Shown in pieces: positions 48,061-58,225 of a DNA stretch of 64,000 nucleotides; position 1 is the first letter of the stretch, and each line of letters opens with the position of its first letter. The notes under the pieces were generated by a model. That model worked only from the letters and a program-made list of their open reading frames with translations, was not told the origin of the DNA and did no database searches. A program made the position numbers and the translations under genes. Source of the DNA: Psettodes erumei (Eukaryota; Chordata; Actinopteri; Pleuronectiformes; Psettodidae). The stretch covers positions 372,001 through 436,000 of the forward strand of contig JAFBJZ010000616.1 in NCBI GenBank assembly GCA_016785225.1, in the 5' to 3' direction.

Positions 48061-49499
48061 GTAGGAAAAAAGAAATAAAAAAAGGATGCAAATAATTATA
48101 ATGGCAATTAAAGGAACAGAAACCATTTTTTAAAATGAAAATGTTAAGAACAGACAAGAACAAGAACAAGATAGGAGTGCAGGATGGGTCAAGTACAGAA
48201 CCTCAAAGTTGTAGTACAGTACTAATTCCTGTTTTACTGCATGGTTATTAATAAGACTATGATCTTTTCTCAGGTAAGGGACCTATAGTGTGCACGAGTC
48301 ACTAATAGGACAAGATACACCCTCTGATCTACAGAGGATTTGAGTAGACTTCAGTATTTGTCACCTCTCAGATGAAGCACCATGGTGTGTGTTTCCTAAG
48401 CCAAATAGGGCATCAGGATGGTGAGCCAGTGTTCTTTTCTATTCTTAGAGAAACCTTCCTTCTGTCCAAAAGTCCAGCAGCACCGCCCTCCCTTGCTCCC
48501 TGCTCACTGCTGCAGACCAGATTTATAAGAGCCACAGATCCTCGGCACTGGTTTGGCACAAGACTTCCCGAGCAGGACATGTAACCCACAAAATTTAGCC
48601 AGTAAGTATTATAACGATGAATTGAGTCTTTTATGTGTGTCTGACCTGAAAGTAAACAAATCACAACAAGTGTTGCCACAAAAAACTAATCTTTACTGTA
48701 ACTTAATAGTGCTTGGAAATAAAATAAACAGTTTCTGGTTGTTTTCATGGTACACCTACTGCAGCAGCAGCAGATCTTTCCCCGTGTGAAAGACTAATTC
48801 TTGTACGCTTTGAATATATCTTATCCCGTGAATCTAGGTATCCAGGCTTTGCTTCTTGTGAGATTTAACGAAGATGAAGGTCTTAAAATGGTTTTACCAC
48901 AAGAAAGAAAGCTTCCCCTACAAGGAATATACCTGTTGTCTTCCCCCCTGAGGCCTCACACTGCCAGTCTGAAGAGTAAAATGATAGATCCAGAGGGTTT
49001 ACCACAGATCATGGGGAGACAATACAGGTGAGACGCTGAAAGAAATGTTTGCAAAATGAAAAGTATTGACCTCTGTTGTGGGTAAATCTCCAAGCAATAT
49101 GAATGTTTAGTTCCTCTTGAAAAGTTAAAATTGTGTCTTCTTGAATAAAAGTAAGTGGATTTCTGCAGCGTAACCGGAATTAAAATAGAAATGTCTGCTG
49201 AGTGATGAATCACAGGTCGGTTGACAGCTGCCAGACCGCAGATCATCAGGTTTCTGGTGACACATGACTTGCTTATCTTTGATTAACCTTTGCCGAAGTC
49301 GGCCCAGTCAGCTCTCCTCCTGTTTCATATTTGAGCAACATGTCGCTGTGTCTGTCTACATGGTTTCATTGATCCACACGTGACTAATTAGCGTTGAGAG
49401 CATTTAACGTGTGACCCACTGAAACTGCCTAATGTCCGTTGACTCACTTTAACTCACATGCTGCCTAATGTCACATAGTCTTGGTCTTAAGCTTTGTGA

Positions 49500-49640
49500 T
49501 GGGAGTGCCATGGCCAAAAGTATCCAAGTACAGTTCTTGTGCTTGAGTAATTCCATTTTATGTTTCCTCATGCTTCCACTCCACAACACTTATTTGAAAG
49601 TTTGAGGTACTTTGGAGATCACATTATTAATACAAAATAT
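49500..49640 (+). repeat. Dispersed repeat fragment (AAGTA-rich family)
   Basis: CCAAGTACAGTTCTTGTGCT, TGAGTAATTCCATTTTATG, CTTCCACTCCACAACA and TTTGAGGTACTTTGGA follow the family's terminal part. It is non-coding. Confidence 0.55.
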
Positions 49641-50187
49641 AATCCACAAATGAAATAAAATGTATTATTATTATTATATCTTATTATATTATATTATTAT
49701 ACCTGTAGCTATATTCAATTTGGGATTATTGTTAATGATTTCATTTAGCTTAATTGTCATGTATCCTGTGTCCCACAGTCTTACAGAGAAGCAATACTTT
49801 AACTATTCTGATTTATCATTTATATACATTATATAAATATATAATAAATTGTCCATAACACACTGCACTGTAGGCACAGTCAGATATAGATGCTTATTAA
49901 TGCCTCTGTATAACGATTCTAACTAATAAATAGATAATGAATGAGAATATAGTAAAACACAGATGTAACAATACAAAACAGGGGTGCAGTTATAATTACT
50001 GTATAAATACTGTACATTAATAAACTCTTAAAACATTGCAACAGCTATGTACAACTAAATTATAGTGTGTGTTATATGTAATTCATTAAATGTTCATATA
50101 CTGCTTATAAATGCTAACTAGGTGGACATTGAGGGGGTCTATGCAGCATGTGACAGTCGCTGATCTCCCATGTCCCTGCCTCTCAAC

Positions 50188-50400
50188 CCAAATATGGACA
50201 CCCCAGGTCTAATTCTGGGGGTTGCCAAGATGGCAGGTGACGGGGGGCACATGCCAACCCCCCGACAAGGTTCTCTCCAGCCCCTGAGGCTGTGGTGCGT
50301 CAAGTGGGTGTACATTCGTTAAAAATATTCCCCTGACACCCCAGGCACTTAGCCTAAATATAAACGGACAGCCCTGCTCTGCTCCAGGGCCAACTGTTGG
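50188..50400 (+). promoter_or_regulatory. Candidate muscle-type regulatory module: perfect CArG box and MEF2/TATA-like site
   Basis: CCAAATATGG at 50188-50197 is a perfect serum-response-factor CArG box of the kind in skeletal alpha-actin promoters. CTAAATATAA at 50354-50363 is a perfect MEF2 site and could serve as a TATA box for a plus-strand start near 50390. The block is C/G-rich and non-repetitive between repeat-rich neighbours. It lies 2.2 kb past the 3' end of nmrk2, a muscle-expressed gene in vertebrates, and 3.4 kb upstream of loxl5b. Both motifs are short, so chance is possible. Confidence 0.35.
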
Positions 50401-50749
50401 CATGTAAAGACTCCCAGAAACGCATCACAAGACCCCGTTCCCCCCCACTGACCCCCACTCACCCCCACCCCAAACACACCCTCTGTAGCTCTGCCAGGTC
50501 CCGGAACACAGCTGGCCCGTCTCATCTCAGAGTAATGTACAGTGTGAGGTTTGTCTGTGATCAGAAGGAGGACATATCCTCGTATCTGGAAATCTCAATA
50601 AAAATGAACTCTCACAGCTCTATGTTTCCCCTCATTTATGTGCGGGTAGTGCTGGTGGAGTGTAGAGCAGCGCGAGTGACGTTTGAAAGGACTTTTGAGC
50701 TTCTGGAGAGGTGGTAACCTATCACTCCATGTCTTGATTAAGCTCAGCA

Positions 50750-50960
50750 AATGGTGGAAAGTAATTAGGAACACTCAGCCACAGTGGTATTTTGAGGTAC
50801 TTGTACTTTGCTTGAGTACAGCTATACTCACCCTTTTTTATGTCACTGACTTTTCAGATGAAAATTTCACATGAAAAAAAAGATAGGCTAATTATTTTTA
50901 AATGTCATTAAACATAAAGCCAGTGTTTTGCATTTCCTGTCATCTTTGAGTTGTTACTCC
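50750..50960 (+). repeat. Dispersed repeat fragment (AAGTA-rich family)
   Basis: GGTGGAAAGTAATTAGGAAC and TTTTGAGGTACTTGTACTTT with GCTTGAGTACAGCTA are the typical start of the family; the rest is diverged. Confidence 0.55.
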
Positions 50961-51461
50961 CAGGTTGGAATCCACTAGACTTATTACAGCACCTAACTGT
51001 TCATCAAATGGTTAAATGTAGCACCACCTCCAGCAGCTACAGCAGTAAAATGCGGCTTACACACGGTTGCATCAGTATTAACAACCTAATAATGATATAT
51101 GTAATAATATTTACTGCAGAATGATACTTACACCTGTAAAACCATGTAAACTTCATCTTTACATGCTTTTTATGGCTATGTGCTGAAAAAACGCAATCAC
51201 TCATACTACTGATTATGCAGCAGCAGGTTGTACGGAGTATCTAATGTTAATAGATGTGTTGTAAATAGGGCAGGAATGCAAAGATAGTCCTTCTTCCAAA
51301 CAACTATCAAGCTCTTGATTTTGGTATGACTCTGACCTGCCAAAGTGTCCCTGACACTGGTGTTGTCTGTGGCTGACGTGAAAAGGAATCATTGCCAACA
51401 GAGTCAGAAAAATAGAACATTACTATTGTGGTGCACATGGTGTTCCTCATGTTTACAAAGC

Positions 51462-51501
<40 letters not shown>

Positions 51502-52440
51502 ATAACTAAACACAGTCTCGGGCTTTGGTGCCTGCATTTATCATTCTTTCTTATAAAGAGTTATTTAGAATTATTTTTAAAAATTTTGTATGAAAAGCTA
51601 ACATACTGATCGTGATCACAGATGTAATGTTAAAGAAAAAAAATTGCTGTAATCCATGGAAGGGGTGCATCATAGAAAAAACAGTTCAAGACTGGGCACA
51701 TTCATATGGGCATGTTAGAACACTTGCCTTCTGTACAATACCCCCCATCCAAAAAAAACAACTTTGTTTGGTGTCTGTGTTCCTTTTCATTTCTGCACCA
51801 TAATGCTTAAACTGACAGTTGAGCAATGCTTAAATTGATATCACTTCTAGTTGCTGATTTTTTTCCTCTTCCCGGTAAACTGTAATAGTTCATCTATTAT
51901 CTCGTAGAGGATTACACAGGAACATTATCTCTGATCACAGTCTTCCAGATGCCTTTAATGTAGCTCTAAATCTAATTGCAGTGATAAAGGAGCCTCATTG
52001 AAGGGCCTGAGCATGTTATCAGTCATCCTCAGATGTACGTAAATGTTTGTGCTGTAAAACATGAGGTTTGTGATTATGATCAGGACTTCTCTGGAAACTG
52101 CGTGGGCGACTGTGGAGTGAGTCAGGAAGAAAAACAGGAGCCGTGAAGTGGATTCAGTGATTTCTTTAAGTTGTGAAACACAAATCCGTCATCTCAGTGG
52201 GTGTTTTACTTTGAAATACAGTTCAATGAGATCACAGTTTGGATCTGTACCCGATGTTAAACACTGGGGATTCCAGAGGTGGTTTAGCTTTTAGAAAAAA
52301 AAGTTACACAGGATTATACAAAACACTTCTGCCATTAGTTCTTAATAAGTTACATGATTAACTATTTACAAATAAGGCTAGAAGTACAGAGCTGGTGTTA
52401 CACATTCACTCAAAATGATATTTACAAGTCTATACACAAA
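50960..52440. other. Intergenic or distal 3' UTR stretch past nmrk2
   Basis: AT-rich, with the TTTC microsatellite. No recognisable frame. A possible nmrk2 3' UTR exon begins near 52465 on the minus strand (acceptor CTCTCTGCAG); no clear AATAAA was found for it. Confidence 0.5.
51462..51500. repeat. (TTTC)n tetranucleotide microsatellite
   Basis: Nearly ten TTTC units, intergenic. Confidence 0.96.
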
Positions 52441-52553
52441 TCCACTGTCGTCCCCGTCCTGCTGCAGAGAGAGAGACAGGAGAGAAGTTACTCACGCTGA
52501 ACAAAATGGTTATTATTTAACCGTCACAGCCAATTAATTTGTCTTCCACTTAC

Positions 52554-54657
52554 CTATAAGCTGTTCAGCAGGGAGTTTTGAACACTGACGTACACTTTGT
52601 TGTAGATCTCTTCCTTTGATGTCATCCCATCAAGATACTCTACCCAGAGAAAAAGTCAAATCAGAAATGAATGAGAGGCATTGATAGATGTCTGGTTTTG
52701 AATTTCTGTGGGGAGTATTTGGCTTTTATCGTGGCATTACGGGTGTGAATGGATGAGACACTGATGCAGTATTTGTTGGTGAAGAATTGTCTCAACAAAC
52801 CTATTCTGTCACAGTTGTTCTCCATCTCTTTCCTGTGTTTTAAGTACATGGGCCAGACGTGGCCATCGAACAGGCCGGGGGGGTCAGGGACCGTGTATGT
52901 TCTTGTACTGTGGAAACATAATTAATAAAGCCATATTATAGCCTGTGCCACTGAGTCTGCCACTCAGGTGGTACCTGTCAAAGTCACTCCAAGCACTCAT
53001 TACCTTCTCCTTCTTTTGCACTCCTCGTAGGGAACAGAAATGTAGAAACATTTGTCATAGACGTCGATAAGAGGCCTGTGGAGAGGAGCTCAGATTAGTG
53101 AAAAGCTTTAGAGGTCAAGAGGCCTGTAGGTTAAATTTTGTAACTTGAAAACCAAGTGAGCGTGTGACCCACTTGTAGTTGTAGATGAGGAACCCCTCAA
53201 CAATGAGAATATGAATCCCCTCCGAGTCAGATTCCTCAGCCTCAGGTGACAGGCTGACGCCGTGGGAGCGAGCAAACTTGACTGGGTTCTCCTGCCAGCC
53301 TTTCACAGTGCTGATCATAGCCTCCATATCCAGGGCACTGATCACTGATGCAGAACAGGAAGAGAGGAGAGAAGAGCAGGCTTCACCAATAATGCAACCG
53401 ATGCCCCTCACCAATGTGCTTTAACACACATTAGTCACAGTTAGTGAATGTCTGTAGCATTCACAGAATAGATGACAGAATATCACAAAGTTTACGATTG
53501 ATTGGTTACCAAACTAGAAATGTGCAGGAAAGAAAAAGTACATTACTGCATGGTTTTCCTACGCGAAATCCATTCTTACCATCCCACTGTCTAAAGCCGT
53601 CCTCCCCGACTTCTATTTGATCGGGTTTCTGAAACAGTCACCAATAAAACATTGCGGCAACCTAGTAACCAGTCGGAGCTGATCACACCTGGACAGGACA
53701 AGTCAAGGACTCGTCTCCACCAAAAGTAGCGCACTGTGACGGTTTTTGGATGTGGTTCAAACGCTTTTTCCGACGTTGCGCTCACGAAATTTGGGTTGCA
53801 ATATCAGACAAAGGCTTCTCTAGATGTAAGATGTAAAGATTTAAATATTGCATAACTGATAAATGTCTCACATTCTTGTTAGAAAAAAAGCTTCCATTTT
53901 TTCTCACAAGAGTGTGAGGCACATCGTGCCGCCCTAGTTGACACCCTTGTCTTGCTTTAGATGTTGAACAGCTGAAATTATCTCAAAAAACTCGGTGATG
54001 TTGATGAGTTTCCGGCCATCCCTGAATGCAGCACGAAAACAAAGTTGGAAAATCTTCTGGCTTCTTTAAAGCCAAATGAGGTTAAAGTTCATGCAAAAAG
54101 AAAGTTGGTTGCAGAATTTGCAACATGATTGGCCAAAGTTTGACTTTAAGCGGGGACGCTCAGCCCTTTCATTGGCTGTCCAGGACACAATCAGCCAGAT
54201 GTATTACTAGGCTACTGCGTTGACAGGACATCTGCAGGTCAGACTGGCAGATTATTTCTGAGCACTTAATGTCCTCAAGGGCAAATTTAATTTAACAAAT
54301 GAAAAATATAAAAAAGTACTTTTATTAACTTAAGCTCAATCCAATATTATAGCTACTGTAGCTTCAAATTGAATATGTAGTGACTTAGCCAAAAGATGGA
54401 GGAAAGGGTTACTTGAATTTATCTTACCTTGAAAAAGTCATCCTGATGCACAACGCAACAGTTAGGTAATGTCTTTAGTAGTCTATTTGTCAAAGTGGTC
54501 TTCCCACCGTTGGTCACTCTGAAATCAGGATGAATTTGAAGTCATACACACAAGTTACACACTAGGTTTTTACTTATTTTCAGTAATCAATGAGGAGGTT
54601 AATCAATTAAATTAAATTAAACAAGACTTACCCTCCAATGCCAATGATGAACTTCAT
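52554..54657 (-). CDS. nmrk2: Nicotinamide riboside kinase 2, complete, seven coding exons, 200 aa
   Basis: Phosphorylates nicotinamide riboside with ATP to give NMN, the salvage route to NAD. In vertebrates NMRK2 (also called MIBP, an integrin-binding protein) is muscle-enriched. Exons: 54657-54632, 54518-54428, 53628-53580, 53344-53173, 53075-53004, 52907-52801 and 52639-52554; phases match and the total is 603 nt. Seen: N-terminal KFIIGIGGVTNGGKTTLT with Walker A residues G8-T16 and K15, HQDDFFK with the catalytic aspartate D36, VGEDGFRQWD, LIVEGFLIYNYK, VPYEECKRRR (lid) and VPDPPGLFDGHVWPMY. All are close to human NMRK2 as I recall it (230 aa); the fish protein lacks the extended carboxy tail and ends NSLLNSL. 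An acceptor at about 54686 suggests a 5' UTR intron. Next to atcay in the same orientation, as expected for 19p13.3-type order. Confidence 0.95.
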
Positions 54658-54659
54658 TT

Positions 54660-57600
54660 TCAGCTCTTTTGTGTATTGGTCACCTCTGGAATTCAGTAAA
54701 TAAAAGAAGGGAACCCAGCCAAAGCAAACTATCAGTCTATCAAAGGCTTCTTCTAAAAACCTTTCCTTCTCCCTCTGCCACAGATGTTCCCCCCCTTTAC
54801 TACTTCATTGATAGACAATCTCCCTGCCGGGCATATAAAGGATTTAGTTGCAGCGTCATAGCCTCTCGAACCAATCAGCCCCCTTCTTCCCTGCAGCCAG
54901 TAAGCTGCGGGTTCAAACCCTGTTACACCAATGAGAGGATGACGCCGACTCAGATTTGCATGGAAAGTAGATCCCTAATTTTCCACCTGCTGCCAGGGGT
55001 CAGCATGGACACTGTTCCAACCAAGTGCATGACAAATCCTACACCCAACACAGTTCTTAAAAGATAATCAGTTAAACATAAAATTAATTCACTTTGGAAA
55101 GAGCAACTGCCTGACATGTGGGGCCTCAGACAGCAAAGTGTCTGTACACTGATGATTCTGATAGTTTAGAGATTATAAAATCTTTATGCACCCTTAATTT
55201 GAGATCAATTTTATAACTCCAAATCTTTGAGATTAAAAAGTAAAACATGTAGCATATCATTTTAGATAGAGTTCATCCTAAAGGAGCTTTTATCCTGGAA
55301 AGGACACTATATGGAGACAGAGGAGGCGAGGGTTGTTTCTATACTCATTCAAAATTCAGTGTAATACATGGCAAAGTACAGTATCCTGTATAAGTTACAT
55401 CCTGATACTGAGACATCTGTATCACAGCACAAAGGAAAACCTCTTTCTTTGGCTTTTTTAGAGCTAACTTTTCCATGCTTAGACTGCTCGGGGTGGGTGA
55501 AAACCAGAAGCGCTATATTTAGTCGACTGTTGTGTGTCTGCCCGCTGCGTCACGCATATTTCTGATGCAACCAGCTGGAGTACATAGCTGCCAGCCATGT
55601 GACCAAAGTCCCTTGAGTTGTGGCTATAGGTCTGATAGCAGAAGTGTCATTTCTTTGAACTTGAAAGACCAATGTTTATCAGTCTTTTTCATCACATCAT
55701 ATGTGTATAATCTAACCTTGTGTTTGGACTATTTTGCAGTATTTGAACAATATATTTTTTCACAGCTGCTTTTATCTCTGCAATTGTAATTGCAAAGGAG
55801 GCGAACTTTGTGTCCCCACTATCGGAGCATGGTTTTATGTTTCACTACCAAGACAATCTCAATGGAAAAGTGCTGCTGCTTGACACTATGTGACAATAAT
55901 ATTTTTTTCTTAACCTCTTGTGCCAACATGACTGGCAGTTTTGATGTTATGCAGTGGACTTATGATAGTAAACAGAAAATGCTTGGTAAAGAATTTGAGA
56001 TTACAAAACTGACCCACATATACTCAGACATAGTACAGGACACTCAACCCTGCAGTCCATCATGTGAAGCATGTGGTGCACATACTTTTTCTTTCTTCGA
56101 CCCACAAGAAACACAAACCTTTACTGAGAATTTGACATTAATATGTCCTATGACCTCTTAAATATTATGCTAACCCACAAGGTCAGTGTCACATTATCTA
56201 CATTTCTGGCCTTAAAGCAATAGTTTGATTTCTCGTGAATACAGTAGCAGAGACTCAGATGACAAGATCGATTTCACTCTCACGTGAGTATTGGAGGCTG
56301 GAGCCAGGAGGTGATTAGCTTAGCTTAGCATAAAGACTGGAAGCAGGGGGGATGGGCAGCTAGCCAAAAGCTCATTCATTCACATGAATTTAGTGGGCAA
56401 TTTTTGTGTTTACATAAAAAGAAATGTAAAAACACTTATTTGTGGCTTTTGAGGCATTGGTATGTGTTATTCTGAACTTCAAAGAACAGGATAAGCTAAT
56501 GGCCTCCTAGCTTGAGCATTGAACTAATAGATATGAGTGGTACTGAGCTTCTCATTTAACTCTTGGTATAATAGGTGTATTTATTTTATCCAGCAAGAAA
56601 TATAATTTACATTTTCATTAGTATTGTCTTCTGTCATCTGACTTACTGCTGAAATGCTGTTATCACAGGTCAAGAGACATGAGAAGTAATCTGATTTAAT
56701 TATATTATACATAAACCGAACTGTTTTCTTTTTCATGGCTCACCCTGAAAAAGCTACTGATTAATTCATGGTTAATTAATCAGTAAATCTTTGGATTAAT
56801 TGATTTTCATTCCAGACCTTAAAAGTTAATTGTGAAATCAAAGTCAAAAATCTCTTTTGGGGCTGACAGATGGCAGCGACATTAATGGTTAGTATGAGTT
56901 ACATATCAAGCTAATACTGTGTGATCGCAGCAACCTTGCATATAAAAATAAAGCCTCACTTCGAGAGTATTGAGTCCAAATGACCCCTGTGAGGAGAAGC
57001 ACAGGACAGTCAGGTGACACAAAATGCATCAACTGTCTGAGCCAACAGCCTCATAAATCATAATTATGTCCTTTAATAACTCACCAGGAACTGTCAAAAA
57101 CCTTCTGGATGAAACTAGTGTGCAGTAAAATATACTGTAGATGGGATTAAACTGTCCTTGTAAGTCATTTGTATCAGAAGTGAAGGCTGGATACAAGAGG
57201 AGATAAATTGTGGCATGAAAGAACTTGTCTGACTTCACTCATTTATTTATTTTTTTTTACAAACATTAAATGGCACATTTTCATAAATAACACTTCTAGC
57301 AAGTAATTTGACTCTCTTTTTAAATATGTTTAATTTAAAATATTTGCTTCCCGTCTTGTAAAAGTACCTTTTAAACATAATGGCAAATTACTTTAAAACA
57401 GATAAAAACACGTAATGGAGACAGGAAGGATATGAACAAGCATGCCACCCTGCATATCAAACTTTGAAAAACTTGAAAACTGCAATACGTTTGCATCGCT
57501 AACATCTACAGTGGGTCTACAGACAACATCATTGCAGACTATTTTGTATTCAACAGCCATTAAACTAAACACCCATGCCATTCATATCAAAATCCAAGTA

Positions 57601-58110
57601 TCTGTGCAAACAGCTTTCTCAAAAATACTGTACACGTATTTACAATGACGTTCCTTGTTCTTTTGGAAGATGTGTGAAAGTCCATAAATATTCATTTATA
57701 TAACTGAAGTCATGCTGAAGAAAGAGCTCATGCAGGGAGCAGACACTTTTTGATTTAGCTCTATCTTATTTGATGAAAATGAACTTTTAGACAGAAACAG
57801 GCATGTAAGTCAAAATAATCTTTTTTCAGGAGTGATTGTCCTGCAGCTTAATGAATCCAGTCAGGAGGATTAATGCTGTGCAACAAGCATGTGGTGATGG
57901 CTCCCATTGTAACGAATGAATGTTCCCCATTGGTCCCGCCATTTAAATCTCTGTAATGGAAATACAGAAAGTTTAACTCTTTCTCTTTCTCTGTTACCTT
58001 CATGGTAGTTTCAGATGTAAAAAAAAGATTCTGTATAATCATCCATTTTAGCAGTGTGTCAGTGGGCATGCATTGAATCAAAAGTAATTCCAACACGACA
58101 CATATCAGGT
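54660..58110. other. Intergenic stretch between nmrk2 and atcay
   Basis: It holds the nmrk2 5' UTR and promoter (within about 54660-55000) and probably part of the atcay 3' UTR on the right. A repeat lies at 56209-56440. Frames at 54669-55067 and 55790-56161 on the plus strand are open by chance and have no family features. No other gene is seen. Confidence 0.6.
56209..56440 (+). repeat. Abundant teleost dispersed repeat (TTAGCTTAGCTTAGCATAAA type)
   Basis: GATTAGCTTAGCTTAGCATA, AAGACTGGAAGCAGGGGGGA and CAGCTAGCCAAAAGCTC, preceded by AGCAATAGTTTGATTTCTCG, form the well-known order of a repeat common in fish introns and UTRs. It is non-coding; class not assigned. Confidence 0.7.
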
Positions 58111-58118
58111 TTGCCTAT

Positions 58119-58124
58119 TTATTT
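58119..58124 (-). terminator. Possible atcay polyadenylation signal (AATAAA, minus strand)
   Basis: It lies 29 bases past the tentative atcay stop, which would make a very short 3' UTR. Another hexamer is near 57242. Assigned by position only. Confidence 0.3.
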
Positions 58125-58152
58125 TTCTCCTGCTTCCTCTGCTGGCATTTGG

Positions 58153-58225
58153 TTAGGAGACGGTGCCTGTGTCCATTCCTGGGATGTCAGCCAGTCCTCC
58201 GGATAGCTCTTTTGATATATGGGGG
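58153..58225 (-). CDS. atcay: Tentative last coding exon of atcay
   Basis: The previous exon ends in phase 2 (AG). An acceptor ending ATGAG at 58226-58230 would continue in phase as SPHISKELSGGLADIPGMDT-GTVS and a TAA at 58153-58155, giving 366 aa, near the human length. The acceptor has only a moderate pyrimidine tract. AATAAA on the minus strand at 58119-58124 follows closely. A rival exon is at about 59085 (acceptor CACTTCCAG), reading RPKSMIAEVARDI then TGA. Confidence 0.4.

Larger units (their letters stand above)
46990..50100. other. Intergenic stretch upstream of loxl5b, largely old repeats
   Basis: Dispersed-repeat fragments of the AAGTA-rich family occur at about 47590-48060 and 49500-49640; ATT/TAT-rich simple sequence follows at 49660-49700. 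No open frame has a recognisable domain. The loxl5b promoter should lie near 46,800-47,000 but no TATA box could be assigned. Confidence 0.6.

Noticed and set aside
54880..54930. GGTTCAAACCC resembling a tRNA B box
   Set aside because: No matching A box, anticodon stem or acceptor stem could be built around it.
55790..56161. 123-codon plus-strand open frame upstream of a repeat
   Set aside because: No domain, no splice context and no neighbour logic; it is consistent with chance.
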